A stretch of 64,000 nucleotides of DNA from JAWSVE01 sp033852115 (GTDB taxonomy: Bacteria > Pseudomonadota > Gammaproteobacteria > Pseudomonadales > Cellvibrionaceae), in NCBI GenBank assembly GCA_033852115.1, contig JAWSVE010000008.1, positions 186,001 to 250,000 of the forward strand. The letters run 5' to 3'. Of this stretch, positions 50,411 through 61,800 are shown one piece after another. Under the pieces are notes generated by a model. It saw only the letters and a program-made list of their open reading frames with translations, had not been told where the DNA came from and made no database searches. The position numbers and the translations under genes were made by a program. Each line of letters begins with the position of its first letter. Within the stretch, counting starts at the first letter, position 1.

Positions 50411-51544
50411 ATGGGGCTCTTGGATATATTCAGTGACGTCAAACGACAGCCAGCCGAATGTTTGATTGAGGTGGATGGTGAATCGATTGACGACTTGTAT
50501 CCATCATTGGTTGAAGTCGAAGTGGAATCTAACCGAAGTGATTGGACAGTGGCCACCTTGATATTTGAGAGCCGGCGGATGGAAGACGGCACGTGGATTA
50601 TTCAGGACGACGAACGAATTGCTGCCTGGAAACCAATCAAAATTGAAGCGGCGTTTGGCGAAGAAACAGAGGAAGTGATGCGCGGTTATATAAAAGAGGT
50701 CAGAGCAGAATACCCCGCAGATAAAGGCGGTGCAAAAGTCACTGTTACTTGTCAGGACCATTCCATTTTATTGGATAGGTTACAACGTGAAGAGCGCTGG
50801 GGCGCCGATGCGCCGACCACAGATGGTGTTATTGCAACAACCATTGCACAACGAAATGGATTGGTCGTCGCTGATTCGTTAGGTGAGGGCCAAACGGTCG
50901 AAGACCTCTTGCAAAATTCGACAGATGTTCACTTTCTCAAAGATCGAGCAGATGCAAGTGGCTACGAAATCATTTTTAGGCAGGGTGAAATGCATTTTGG
51001 TGAACGGCAGTTAACCGCCGCGCCCCAATCCACTATTAAAGTGTACGCCGGTCAAGACACAAATTGCATCAGCTTTTCGGTGCGTGAAGATGGGCACCAA
51101 CCCGATAGTGTTTCTTACCAGATAGCGCCTGAACAGGGGGTTGAAGCAACATCGGTGGAGGTGCAACCCAATCTGCCGTTGTTAGGAAACACCCCAGCGA
51201 ATAGCAGCAACTCGGGCCTGGAAAATTTTACCTGGCGTTTACGCAAGGAAGGCTTGAGCGACGATGTGCAAGCGGAAGCGGCCGCGCAACGAGCGGCGAA
51301 TGATGCTGCAATGAAAATAAAGGCCGAAGGAGAGTTGGATGGCAGTTTGTATGGGCATGTATTACGTACAGGTGAGCCGGTTGGCGTCGATGGCGTAGGA
51401 GAAAAAAATAACGGCACCTACTATGTCGATTCCGTAACACACCGGTTCGATGTCGATGGGTATAAAGCGATGTTTCAGTTAAGCCGTAACGCCTATGGCG
51501 ACAATTTGCCGGAAGAAGACAGTCCGTTAGCTGGGATTTTATGA
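50411..51544 (+). CDS. gp27-like hub protein (phage late control D type)
   Basis: A 377-residue protein like the gp27 half of VgrG and phage late control gene D. The N-terminus PAECLIEVDGESIDDLYPSL and the ring-forming beta domains (VTVTCQDHSILLDRLQREER, RADASGYEIIFRQGEMHFGE) match hub proteins that sit on top of the spike. In this locus the hub and spike are on separate genes (this and the next). Confidence 0.88.
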   Translation: MGLLDIFSDVKRQPAECLIEVDGESIDDLYPSLVEVEVESNRSDWTVATLIFESRRMEDGTWIIQDDERIAAWKPIKIEAAFGEETEEVMRGYIKEVRAEYPADKGGAKVTVTCQDHSILLDRLQREERWGADAPTTDGVIATTIAQRNGLVVADSLGEGQTVEDLLQNSTDVHFLKDRADASGYEIIFRQGEMHFGERQLTAAPQSTIKVYAGQDTNCISFSVREDGHQPDSVSYQIAPEQGVEATSVEVQPNLPLLGNTPANSSNSGLENFTWRLRKEGLSDDVQAEAAAQRAANDAAMKIKAEGELDGSLYGHVLRTGEPVGVDGVGEKNNGTYYVDSVTHRFDVDGYKAMFQLSRNAYGDNLPEEDSPLAGIL

Positions 51545-51617
51545 ATGAAAGCACATCTACTTGGCGAAAAAGTAGAGCAGAAAGCAGTCCTTAATATACA
51601 ACGTATTTAGTGAATTT

Positions 51618-52436
51618 ATGGATCAAGCCGCCAGACAAATAGCGCAACAGGTACAGAAACGATACTACGGAAAGTATCGAGGTTTTGTTGCAGACAATTT
51701 AGATCCAGAAAAAAGAGGTCGCATTAAAGTGCGTGTGCCTTCGCTTCTTGGCGACCAAGATACCGGATGGGCGTTGCCTTGCTCACCGTTTGGTGGGTTA
51801 GCGGATCAAGGTCTGTTTATGGTGCCAGAAATAGATTCGCAGATATGGGTAGAGTTTGAAGAAGGGAATTTAGACAAACCAATTTGGGTTGGGGTTTTTT
51901 GGCAACAAACCAGTGATACACCTAGTGAAGCCGCGATTGAGGAGCCTACGACGCGGATGATTAAAACCACTTCTGGTCACGTGTTGCAATTCGATGATAA
52001 GGCTGGTGAAGAACAATTCAGACTTTTTCATCCCGCAGGTAGTGAGCTGCTGGTTAATCCTGAAGGAACGGTGAGCTACACCGATGCGGGTGGATCCTCA
52101 ATTACCCTTGATGCGGAATCCAACAGTATCGTAATTGAAGATAGTAACGGCAACACAACCACTATGGATAGCAGTGGAACAATCATCGAAGATTCCAACG
52201 GTAACAAAATCGAAATGGCAGCAGCGGGTATCACTGTCAAAGCGACAAAAATAGTGCTGAAAGGCGAGCAAGTAGAACTCGGTGGTGAAGGAGGAGAGCC
52301 ATTGATAAAAGGTCAAACCTTTCTGTCGATGTACAACAGTCACACACATGTAGCGACGTCCATTGGCGCTCCTACGGCGCCGCCGGTACCACCATTAACA
52401 CCCGCAGCGCTCACAATTAAAACCAAGGCTAACTAA
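51618..52436 (+). CDS. gp5-like spike protein (baseplate assembly V/VgrG OB type)
   Basis: A 272-residue spike. An OB-fold domain lies near residues 15-95 (YRGFVADNLDPEKRGRIKVR, VWVGVFW-like end), followed by a triple-stranded beta-helix formed by SITLDAESNSIVIEDSNGN and similar repeats, ending in NSHTHVATSIGAPTAPP. Trimers of such proteins form the membrane-piercing needle. A separate PAAR tip protein is not seen in the locus. A 73-base gap precedes it. Confidence 0.88.
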   Translation: MDQAARQIAQQVQKRYYGKYRGFVADNLDPEKRGRIKVRVPSLLGDQDTGWALPCSPFGGLADQGLFMVPEIDSQIWVEFEEGNLDKPIWVGVFWQQTSDTPSEAAIEEPTTRMIKTTSGHVLQFDDKAGEEQFRLFHPAGSELLVNPEGTVSYTDAGGSSITLDAESNSIVIEDSNGNTTTMDSSGTIIEDSNGNKIEMAAAGITVKATKIVLKGEQVELGGEGGEPLIKGQTFLSMYNSHTHVATSIGAPTAPPVPPLTPAALTIKTKAN

Positions 52437-52441
52437 TAACC

Positions 52442-52822
52442 ATGACTCGACTCAATAATTCGGACTTTATGACGTTTCCACTTTCGATTGGTGCAGATGG
52501 ATCGAAAAATAGTAACCGGAGAGAGCATGTGCGTGAGCAAATAGAACAGGTGTTGTTTACACACCCTGGTGAGCGTTGGTTTCGTCCCGAGTTTGGCGTT
52601 GGAATTCGCGCTCTGGTATTCGAACCGAATGGGAACGCATTATGGGAGCTGACTAAGAAGCGCTTATTGGCATCCTTATCGGAAGCGCTACAGGGAGAGG
52701 TGAACCCCGCGAGTTTAGACGTCAGCGTAACTGGCGATGAAGAAAAACTTTTGGTCACTATCGCGTATACATTAGCAACTATTAATCATACTGAAAAATT
52801 AGAATTTGCCATTGGCAACTGA
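52442..52822 (+). CDS. gp25-like baseplate wedge protein
   Basis: A 126-residue gp25/lysozyme-like wedge protein: HVREQIEQVLFTHPGERWFR, EFGVGIRALVFEPNG and the C-terminal strand region ending in LEFAIGN. It is the small wedge protein that nucleates sheath assembly, with the conserved E-P-R-x-x region represented by WFRPEFG. It starts five bases after the spike gene. Confidence 0.9.
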   Translation: MTRLNNSDFMTFPLSIGADGSKNSNRREHVREQIEQVLFTHPGERWFRPEFGVGIRALVFEPNGNALWELTKKRLLASLSEALQGEVNPASLDVSVTGDEEKLLVTIAYTLATINHTEKLEFAIGN

Positions 52823-52890
52823 AGAAAAAACAACTGGGTAAACGATTAATTTTGCCCTGATTAAAACGACTAATGACTTGAATTACTACT

Positions 52891-54297
52891 ATGGCTAACT
52901 CACCAGTACCGCTATTAGAGTTTGTTGAAGGATGCAGTGACTGTGGTCTGCGCACGGCAAGCTTACCATTGCCATTACCTAGTTTAGGTGATGACTTCGA
53001 TTGGTTGGTGAGAGACTATGACGGCTTCCGTCTGTTTATGATGGAAGAGTTGTCTGCGAGATTTCCAGAGCGGCGCCGTTGGACTCCGGCGGATATGGAA
53101 GTTGTTATTGTTGAAGCCTTATCGGTCGTATTAGATCAACTATCCGATATGCTCGATCGGAGTCATGCGGAGGCTTTTCTAGAAACCGCAAGGCAACCTC
53201 AATCGGTGCGACGTTTACTGTCGTTAATTGGCTACGATGCTATCGCGCTAGCAGACCCTAAAGCAAAAATACCCGATGCAATACCCAGTATTGTGGAGAC
53301 GGAAGTCGATATGCGTACGCGGCTGTTGGCTTTTCATACTGGTGTAGAGCGCTATGAGCCTGAGTATCAATTCGTTATCGCGCAACTAACGGCAACTCAA
53401 CAGACCCGGCTTCAGAATTTTATTAGCGATCCGCATGCGTCAACGTTAGCAGACTTAACAGCAACACAAGCATTCTTAGACAAAGCGCCTGAATTAGTGC
53501 AGCGCATTCAGCACGACGCATTACATCAATATTGGTATCTCTATCCTCGTGCAATGGACGCCGCGCGAATGGCTGGGCCGCGTGCAGTGCATACTCAGCG
53601 TCGTATGGTGACAACGGCAGATTATGCTGATCGGCTAGCTGACCATCCTCTCGTGTTATTTGCTGAATCCTACAGCCGATGGACCGGGTCTTGGTCGACG
53701 GTCCAGGTGGCTTGCATGCTATTTTCGGCAATCGAGTTAGATACGGCGATCAATGAATCTACGTTGGGTGGGCCCAACGTGCTGGCTAGCTTACAGGCAC
53801 AAGTTAACGAGTTTCATCGCCAGAGAAACCTGCCAGAAATCAATTGGGTGGCCGAGCCGACATCTCGCACAGTATTGCGTACGTACATCGATGCTTACCG
53901 TATGAGTGGACAAGAAGTCTTTGTGAGTGATGCGGAAAAAATTGGTATTAACATTTCATTATCCATTCGAATCTCTTCGCACTACTTTCAATCAGAAGTT
54001 CAACAAGCCGTATTCCACACTTTGGGAAGTCAGCTGGGCGGCTTCTTTGAGCCTGGGCGCTTGCGTTTTGGTCAGGATCTTTACGCGAGCGACATTGTTG
54101 AAATAATCATGGTGCTAGATGGCATTGAAGCCGTGTGCTTAAACCGTTTTAAGCGTGTTGGAAAACGTTTTACAGATCAGTCAGATAGTGGTCGTATCGA
54201 GTTGGCCGGATATCAAGTCGCTGTCTGTGACAATGTTGCCAGTAATCCTGCGATGGGCATCTTGCGGTTGGTGGTCCATGGGGGGCAGCGCGGATGA
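52891..54297 (+). CDS. Baseplate J-type protein 1
   Basis: A 468-residue baseplate protein whose N-terminal helical part (about 35-115: LVRDYDGFRLFMMEELSARF, DQLSDMLDRSHAEAFLETAR, SVRRLLSLIGYDA) matches the putative baseplate assembly family. The C-terminal part (about 340-440) resembles the arm of baseplate J/gp6. It overlaps the next gene by four bases. Confidence 0.8.
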   Translation: MANSPVPLLEFVEGCSDCGLRTASLPLPLPSLGDDFDWLVRDYDGFRLFMMEELSARFPERRRWTPADMEVVIVEALSVVLDQLSDMLDRSHAEAFLETARQPQSVRRLLSLIGYDAIALADPKAKIPDAIPSIVETEVDMRTRLLAFHTGVERYEPEYQFVIAQLTATQQTRLQNFISDPHASTLADLTATQAFLDKAPELVQRIQHDALHQYWYLYPRAMDAARMAGPRAVHTQRRMVTTADYADRLADHPLVLFAESYSRWTGSWSTVQVACMLFSAIELDTAINESTLGGPNVLASLQAQVNEFHRQRNLPEINWVAEPTSRTVLRTYIDAYRMSGQEVFVSDAEKIGINISLSIRISSHYFQSEVQQAVFHTLGSQLGGFFEPGRLRFGQDLYASDIVEIIMVLDGIEAVCLNRFKRVGKRFTDQSDSGRIELAGYQVAVCDNVASNPAMGILRLVVHGGQRG

Positions 54298-57149
54298 GTG
54301 AATTACTCGATAAAAAAGACCTCACTCGTTGGAACCGCGCTGGACTCGAACGTTTTCGATACGTCGATGGTAACGCGGTCACCTATTTAGAAACGCTCCG
54401 ACTACTGATGAAGCAGGCGTTCACGGAATCTGGTGTCAATCAATGGTCAGCACTTGATACTGAGATACCTGTTCCATCTAATGAGACTGCAGCAGAGAAA
54501 AAATCGAGGTGGCAGGCACAATATAAAGCAGAGCGTCGCGATTATGCGTGGGAAATATTGCGAACCTACGCGCGAAGTACTCATGTACTAATGGAGTATG
54601 TTGATACTTATGCGAACGAGAATTTTCTGCGCACGGCGACAGAGTGGGAAAATGTCAAACGTTTGGTGGAAATGATCGATTACCACCCTAATCCTCCTGC
54701 GTCAGCAGAAACACCTATTGTACTGATTGCTAAAGAGGGGCTATCTGGAACAGTCGAAAAAGGCTTCGCTTTTAAAAACAAACCGGTTGATGGGAGTAAG
54801 CCCGCTATTTTTGAAACGCTGTCCGATATTGATGTGGATGTTGCGTTAAATACGTTAAAAGCGAAAGACTGGAATAAATCACAAAACCTTTTTACTTACG
54901 ACGCTACATCACGAAGTGCAACATTTGAGTTAGCAGAGCCTACCGAGAATGTCTCGGTGGGAACTCTGGGTGTGTTAGTTATCGAGCCTGAGGACGATGA
55001 TTCCTTCGGCATTGCGGTCACCGTAACCGAGGTGGCTGATACCCAATTAACGCTCTATGGTGAAATGTTATATACCTCAATACCCAGCAGCTTAACAGAC
55101 TTTCAAGTGCGTTTGCTTTTAAAGCCGGAAGAAAAACGTGAACCCTTGATAAGTGGAAGCCAGGTCATCGAACTTAGTGAAGGGCACGGATTAGGTATCG
55201 GTGCTGTTATTAGTTGGTATGCTAGTGGATGGAAAGTGGCGAAGGTGCTCGATTTAGAGGGGAATCGCGTTCGTCTGTCCAGCAATGCGCCATATATTGG
55301 CGAAGAAATCTATACCGCAGATTTTGCTGTAAAAGACTACCACTCCTTCCCGAGTGGATCTGAATACGGGATTATTCTACCCACACACCGCGATAATTTA
55401 CGGAAAAATAATGCTCTGTGGGATCAAAACTTAAATTCGGTTAGCGATTCAAACCACAATCATGGTACCTATGGGTATGAGTTGGACTTTTTCGCGTCCA
55501 GCACAAGAGATCGTTTGTACTATGTGCCGGAGCGTGAACCAGTAGCAACGGTTACCGACCGAAATATACAAGATTGGACTTTTACGGGGAAATCGAAAAA
55601 ATTTAAGAGTGGCGATTGGTTGGTCGCTCAAAATGACAGCTTAGGGAATGCTTATCGAGCAACACAGATTGAAGAAATAATCGAACATAGCGATAGCTTT
55701 GACATTGTACCGGATAGAACCGTCACCAATGTTGAAGTGGTGCATGGACTTTTTTCTGTTGAACTCAAACCCAAAGACTACGATAAAAACCACCAGCCCA
55801 TATTTTTAACGGATAGTGTTTATCGTTCAGACGTTAACAGCACTATCCCGCTTGACTTTGATAGCTATTCCGATTTGCTGGCACCTGGGCGACAAATAAT
55901 GTTGGTGGGCAAGCTAAGTGCTTTGGCACTCACAGTCAAAGCAGTTGATACAGATAATGAATTACTTGTGGTCGAGCCAGCAATTCCGGGAAGTGAAAAG
56001 AGCTCAACAGGAGAAACAGATAACTTTACCCGATACGACAGTGTGTTGTATGCCAATGTGGTGAACTCCGGACATGGTGAAACACACAACAAAATAATAT
56101 TGGGATCTGGCGATGCGACCAAAACTAATCAATCATTTCACCTTGATGTAAATGATATCAGCTTTGTTGCTGATTCGAAGTTCAGCTCAGGCGTCCGAGC
56201 AGATCTGGCCGTCAAAGTAGATAACCGTACTTACACCCAAGTGAGTACGCTCATTGATTCAGAACCCGAAGATCCACACTTCGTTGTTCAAATGCGAGAA
56301 GACTCTACTCTCGATATCGAGTTTGGTGATGGCACCTTGGGGCGTCGTTTGCCCAGCGGGACCAATAATATTGTTGTCGTTTACAGAACTGGAACAGGCT
56401 TGGCGGGAAATTTATCCGCTTACAGTTTAGAAAAGACAGTAAAACCACACTATTTAATTGAAAGTGTGGCCCAGCCAATTCTCGCGTCCGGCGGGAATGA
56501 CATGGAATCTGCTGAGTCTATGCGCGAGCATGCGCCGTCTAGTGTGTTGACGTTAGAGCGAGCTGTATCGGTAACGGATTTTTCAAATCTGGCCCAGGCG
56601 AACAGTAGTGTATGGCAGGCAAAAGCCGTTATGCAGCAGCCAACGCTTTCACGAAGTAATAAAGTCAATGTGGCAATTGTTCCCGCCGGCGGAGGCGACT
56701 TGGGAAGCTTATCAGAGACTATTGCCGGTACGCTAAACGAACATTGTTTACCTGGCGTGAGCGTCACTGTGTTGCGCTACCAAGCCATACTGCTTGCACT
56801 CACGATTATCGTTAATGTTAAAACCGATGAATACGATATTGATGAAGTAGAACTAGCCGTTAAGCAAAAAATAGCAACGGATTTTAGTTTGAAAAATGCA
56901 TCACTTGGCAAACCGTTTTATCGAAGCCAAATTATTCAGTCGGTCGAATCGGTCACAGGTGTTGAAAATTGCCAGTGTCAAATACTAGAGAGTTTTATCG
57001 ATGAGTCTGGTGCGACGGTAACGCCAGATTCCGTCGCGCTTAGCCTAAACGGCTATGTAAAGCGAATATCGCCTAGTTGGAATCAGTTGGTTTATTTTGA
57101 GTCAAGCACGTCAGCGCTCAATCTGACGATGCAAACGTTCGTCCCTTAA
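54294..57149 (+). CDS. Baseplate J-type protein 2 (large)
   Basis: A 951-residue baseplate protein. The N-terminal helical region (about 20-130: YAWEILRTYARSTHVLMEYV, ENFLRTATEWENVKRLVEMI) is related to that of the preceding protein. Beta-rich domains follow in the middle (about 140-660), and a baseplate-J core sits in the C-terminal third (about 650-900), with DIEFGDGTLGRRLPSGTNNI, the J-domain hallmark. It would form the wedge-to-hub connection. The four-base overlap with its neighbour implies equal amounts. Confidence 0.88.
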   Translation: MSELLDKKDLTRWNRAGLERFRYVDGNAVTYLETLRLLMKQAFTESGVNQWSALDTEIPVPSNETAAEKKSRWQAQYKAERRDYAWEILRTYARSTHVLMEYVDTYANENFLRTATEWENVKRLVEMIDYHPNPPASAETPIVLIAKEGLSGTVEKGFAFKNKPVDGSKPAIFETLSDIDVDVALNTLKAKDWNKSQNLFTYDATSRSATFELAEPTENVSVGTLGVLVIEPEDDDSFGIAVTVTEVADTQLTLYGEMLYTSIPSSLTDFQVRLLLKPEEKREPLISGSQVIELSEGHGLGIGAVISWYASGWKVAKVLDLEGNRVRLSSNAPYIGEEIYTADFAVKDYHSFPSGSEYGIILPTHRDNLRKNNALWDQNLNSVSDSNHNHGTYGYELDFFASSTRDRLYYVPEREPVATVTDRNIQDWTFTGKSKKFKSGDWLVAQNDSLGNAYRATQIEEIIEHSDSFDIVPDRTVTNVEVVHGLFSVELKPKDYDKNHQPIFLTDSVYRSDVNSTIPLDFDSYSDLLAPGRQIMLVGKLSALALTVKAVDTDNELLVVEPAIPGSEKSSTGETDNFTRYDSVLYANVVNSGHGETHNKIILGSGDATKTNQSFHLDVNDISFVADSKFSSGVRADLAVKVDNRTYTQVSTLIDSEPEDPHFVVQMREDSTLDIEFGDGTLGRRLPSGTNNIVVVYRTGTGLAGNLSAYSLEKTVKPHYLIESVAQPILASGGNDMESAESMREHAPSSVLTLERAVSVTDFSNLAQANSSVWQAKAVMQQPTLSRSNKVNVAIVPAGGGDLGSLSETIAGTLNEHCLPGVSVTVLRYQAILLALTIIVNVKTDEYDIDEVELAVKQKIATDFSLKNASLGKPFYRSQIIQSVESVTGVENCQCQILESFIDESGATVTPDSVALSLNGYVKRISPSWNQLVYFESSTSALNLTMQTFVP

Positions 57150-57225
57150 CGTGCGTTCAATTCGATAAACATAATGTGTTGTATCAATTTTTAAAAAGGG
57201 TTTAACCCAATGGCGCTTAAATACT

Positions 57226-58773
57226 ATGCCTAATCAAGCAGATCAGTTGTACGACATCGTGCCGGCATTGTATCGCAATCGCGATAATGGTGATCTGCAC
57301 AAATATTTTCGAGGAACGGGTTCTTTACTGGATCAAGTCTTAGCTACCCTCCATCAAAAGCAAGCGGATAACTTTCCAGACAGCCCTCTTGATGGAAGTT
57401 TATCGAGTCAAGAATGGCTACTGCCGTATTTTGCTGATCTGCTCGATGTGAAGCTGGTGTCGCCATTAGCAAAAGGTAAGCGAGAAGAGATTGCCAATGC
57501 GGTTCGGTGGCGACAAAGCAAAGGAACGCTCCAAGTCATTGAAGATATTGCGGAAGCCATTGGGCAGCTTGAAATTATCATTCAAGAAGGCTGGCAGCGC
57601 GTGGCGGTAACGCCACGACTCAACCTGCCAGAAATTCCTGCGACTGCTTATGGCTACAGCCAGGATGCCCCCGACGAACCGCCATCAATGGCGGCGAAAC
57701 ATCCTGGTTTACCCGCCGTAACACCAGACTTTCGTTGCCCGTCTGGTGCCGTAAGTTCGACAACGGCCAACCCGGCCGCGCAACAAACAACTGTTGATGG
57801 CGAAACAAGCGTGTGGCGGCAAAGCAGTTTTCATGGCGCGCCTTGCCATCCCGACCAATTTGATGATGTATCTCCACGGACCGTCGATTTTCGCACGTCA
57901 AATTGGCGCCAGGGCCACTATCATCCCGACAAAATAATGCTCTACATGGTACCGCCAGCCGGTTTTTTTCAAACGAATATTGTGAGCGTTAATTGGAGTG
58001 AGGAACCTAGCGATGCGTTTCTGTCTGTTATTGACGTAATCGAAGAGGAAGGAAAAACAATTTTCCGCAACAAAACCTTTGGCACCGATGATTTTACGCC
58101 TGTCCGTGTGAGAAAAGTGATTAAGTTGGGGCAAGTTGATGATGGAGTAGGAGACGCAGACTTTTACACCTGGCGATTTGAAGGTCTGGTGCTAGAGAAT
58201 ACTGTCGAAGCAGATTCCGGGCGAGTGGAGCTAGAGGCCTGCGCTGTTCGCAAAATCGAAGTGCACAGTATTGATGACGAATTACCTGTTATATCAGCGA
58301 AAAACTGTTTAATAAAGCGCCTGCAAGCAGCGCGTTCATTATCTCAGCTTGAATACTGCACATTGTTGGATAAGGTCGTCAGTGAAGTCATCAATGCGTC
58401 CGATTGTATCTTTCTCAATATCATCAAAAAAGATCACCCCTCCGATGCGCCACCTGAAGATGGTTGTATACGTTATTCCTCGGTGCCATTAAGTCAGGCT
58501 AAAGGTGGAATGTCTTTCTCAAAAATAACCAGAGATAAACCGACGTTTTTTGCTGAGTCATTTGGCGAAAGAAGTTGCGCCGTTCTCCATCCCGCGACAT
58601 CTACAGCGATCCGTTATGGCAGTGCTGATGGTGGTGAGATGGGCGCATTTCACTTCCAATATTTAAGCTTGTTACCTGAAGCAGTGGCTAACAAGTTGGT
58701 GGACTATCTGCCGCTCGGATTAGAAGCCGTTGTTATACCAGACGAAGGATTGACTGAACTCTTGACCATATAA
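57226..58773 (+). CDS. Tail protein I-like baseplate/fibre adaptor
   Basis: A 515-residue protein. The N-terminus (about 1-125) is of phage tail protein I type (ADQLYDIVPALYRNRD, LSSQEWLLPYFADLLDVKLV, RWRQSKGTLQVIEDIAEAIG). The long beta-rich remainder may be a fibre-like extension. In P2-like tails this protein joins the baseplate wedge to fibres. It lies 76 bases after the large baseplate gene and 61 bases before the 1510-residue gene. Confidence 0.85.
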   Translation: MPNQADQLYDIVPALYRNRDNGDLHKYFRGTGSLLDQVLATLHQKQADNFPDSPLDGSLSSQEWLLPYFADLLDVKLVSPLAKGKREEIANAVRWRQSKGTLQVIEDIAEAIGQLEIIIQEGWQRVAVTPRLNLPEIPATAYGYSQDAPDEPPSMAAKHPGLPAVTPDFRCPSGAVSSTTANPAAQQTTVDGETSVWRQSSFHGAPCHPDQFDDVSPRTVDFRTSNWRQGHYHPDKIMLYMVPPAGFFQTNIVSVNWSEEPSDAFLSVIDVIEEEGKTIFRNKTFGTDDFTPVRVRKVIKLGQVDDGVGDADFYTWRFEGLVLENTVEADSGRVELEACAVRKIEVHSIDDELPVISAKNCLIKRLQAARSLSQLEYCTLLDKVVSEVINASDCIFLNIIKKDHPSDAPPEDGCIRYSSVPLSQAKGGMSFSKITRDKPTFFAESFGERSCAVLHPATSTAIRYGSADGGEMGAFHFQYLSLLPEAVANKLVDYLPLGLEAVVIPDEGLTELLTI

Positions 58774-58834
58774 GCACACAGCTGCTTAAACAATTACTTG
58801 GGACTCCACTTAGGATTAGAAACGAGCAGACCTA

Positions 58835-61800
58835 ATGAAAACACAAATTTCTCGCAACAGTTTTGATGCACAAAAACGATATTCCGGCGTATACCAACAA
58901 ATGGGGCGGATGCTAACCGATGCAGATTGGAATGAATTTTCGGATTTAGCAAAAAATCGTTTAGCAGAAGCCATAACCGACATCATTGGCAGTGGCACCC
59001 CTCGTGATAGAGGGATTGTCGCTGTTAACGAAAACCCCGATGGCTCCGAGTCATATACGTTGCAATGGGGATATGCCTATGTTGACGGAATTCAGGCGCA
59101 AGTAAGGCCGTACCCCCAAGCCACATTAGCTGATGCCACCGGCGTGGCATTGGAATACGAACATCAAGATGACTTTCCTCTCGCACCAGTGCCATCTGGT
59201 AGTCATCGTTTATATTTGGATGTCTGGGAACGAACCATTTTATCGATAGAAGATGCCGACTTGCTCGATGCTGGTTTGCATGGAGCAGATACGTGTACCC
59301 GTACCCAAACCATGGCCCAAGTGAAATGGTGTGAGGTAGATGTTAACCCGGAAGATCCCGATGTAAACCCGCCTATTGGCAATGCTCTGCTGACCCTTGA
59401 GGTACGTCAGGGGAGCACCGAGCCTGATCCATGTGATCCTTGTGCAGATGAAATTGCACTGCAAGACGACATAGGCAATTACCTTTTTCGTATTGAAGCA
59501 CACGACGTCATTTATGATAGCGACGGCAATCCAGAACGTATCACGCTTAAGTGGTCGAGCGAAAACGCAGGTGAGCAATATGGCATTGGCGAATTACCTC
59601 TAGGCTTTGCTAGTAGCAACTGGGCTTACGAGTTTTTTGATGGCGAGGCTGACCGTTATGCGACCGAAAAACATTTGGGAAAACATTTAGCCTCGGGGTT
59701 TAATCCAGAGCGTGGCACGTTAACCAAGGGTTATCCAGATGCTGAGCCTACAGGGTTTGAGCTGGTACGGCGTTGGGATGGTTTTTGTACGTTAGAAAAA
59801 AACGGAACGACATGGAATTTAGTGTCAGATAGTGGTTTTGATCGGGGTGCCGATATGGCATCCACGTCGTCAGCTGATGCTCACGGTCATGTGAGTGAAG
59901 GTGCCAGTGTCACGTTAAACTTGAATGCTTTAACAGCGATACTCGACATTGCCGATTGGCAAATGCTGGCCGGCGACTATTGGCAAGCAGATGTTCGCCA
60001 AGCCATTCATGTCGCAGGCTCAATATTATTGGCCGATGAGCTTCCTCATGGCATTCTCCATCACTATTTGGCTTTGGGCACTGTTTCTGACGGGGAATTT
60101 ACACCCTACGATGCACCGGAGTGTAAACGTTTCAACTTTCCTCCTTTAACCGATATTAAAGCAAGCGACGTGTGCTACGACAACGGCGCATGCGAAATGC
60201 CCAACGTAAATACCGTGCAAGATGCGTTGGACCATCTATGTCAAGAACGGGATCTTCGCTGGCATAACAAGCATTTACATGGCTGGGGTATTGTTTGTGG
60301 TCTCGTGGCGGAGTGCTGTCCTAACCACTCAGAAAACGCTTCGTCTGAAGGAGCTGGCACTTCAGATGAGAACGAAGCATCCGACAACGGCTTCGATAGC
60401 CGCCGCAGTGTTTGCGTCACGCCAGGTTACGCCCTTACTTGTGAAGGTGAAGACATTGTTCTCGATAGCCAGCAGCAAGTTGATGTATTAGCTCAAATCT
60501 TGGCGTTAGAAGAATCCGGGCAAACCGTGCTGACGAACGGCAATGGTACCGTGTGTTTACGTGTTGATATAGGCGCAAATGGCAAGCCTGCTTTGACCAT
60601 CGAACCCTATGATTCATCACGCCATAAAAATAACTTATTTGATGGCACATTGCTGATGGACTTCTTTCAGCACTGCATCATGGATTTGGTTACAGCGGTT
60701 CAAAACGAGTTTCGTTTTCTAAATGCTGAGGAAATAGAAGAAATTGAAGGTGGTGCAACAGGCTTGGTTTCTGTGCAGCGCCGAAAATTCACAAGTATCA
60801 TAAATCTGTTAATACAAGTATTTAATGCAGACAATGGTGGTTATGTTTTCCTCTCGCTGAAAGAACATAATATTCTGAAAGACTTCTACCTTCAGCTGCA
60901 AGAGCTTTTACGGAGCAAAACCTTTTGCGCAATGTTTGAGGGTGATGAGTTTCCTGAATACCCGTTCCGCGAAACAGGGATGACTACAATATTCGGTAAG
61001 AATCTCCATACTCGAGTTCAGTTACATCCCAACGGCCGTTACCTCTACAGCTACAACGGTGTTGATAATACCATCAATGTTTATGAGCTAGAAAAACGAG
61101 AACTCGTTAAGGTGTTGGAGATGCCTTCAGCCGAGGGCGCGCAAATTAGTTCGTTAGCGATATCGCCAAGCGGCGATTTACTGTATGCCGCTGCGAGTGT
61201 GCGTGGCGTTGATACTGTATTTGGTGTGGCCCGAATCGAGGATGATTATCGTTGGGAAGAGATGACTATCCTTTGCGATATCACGTTGAGCGAAATGGTC
61301 GTCTCTCCAACAGATGAGGGGTTGATCTACGGCATTGGTATAGGCAAAGGCCTGTTCTATCTTCGGCCTCAATTACTCTTTGCCGATGTGAAACCTCAAC
61401 CAGCACCAACCTACAGCTTTAATGCCGTAGGTCATTTGAAACTGGATTTTAATGAAGGTAATGCTTACTGCACCGCGAGCGGGAGTGATACGGGGTCTGA
61501 TTACTATGACAGGATTGTACAATGTGATTTAAGAGGTACTGGTGAAAATCTACCGGTTACCACCAGTCTCATGCTGCAAGGATTCGCAGGGGAATCCTTA
61601 ATCGGTCGTGATGGTATCGAGATTAATCCCGCACGCGTAGCTGAGGATAAACGGGTCTATGTCATCGTAGAGGCGAACGATAATCAAAAATACTTAGCAA
61701 CGTTCTCGAGACCTTTCGAAAACGGAGCTGGCAAGCTGCAAAACATGGTCGCTATTGAAAATACTCAGGTGTGTTTAGCGTTTCATGAAGAGCGGAATCA

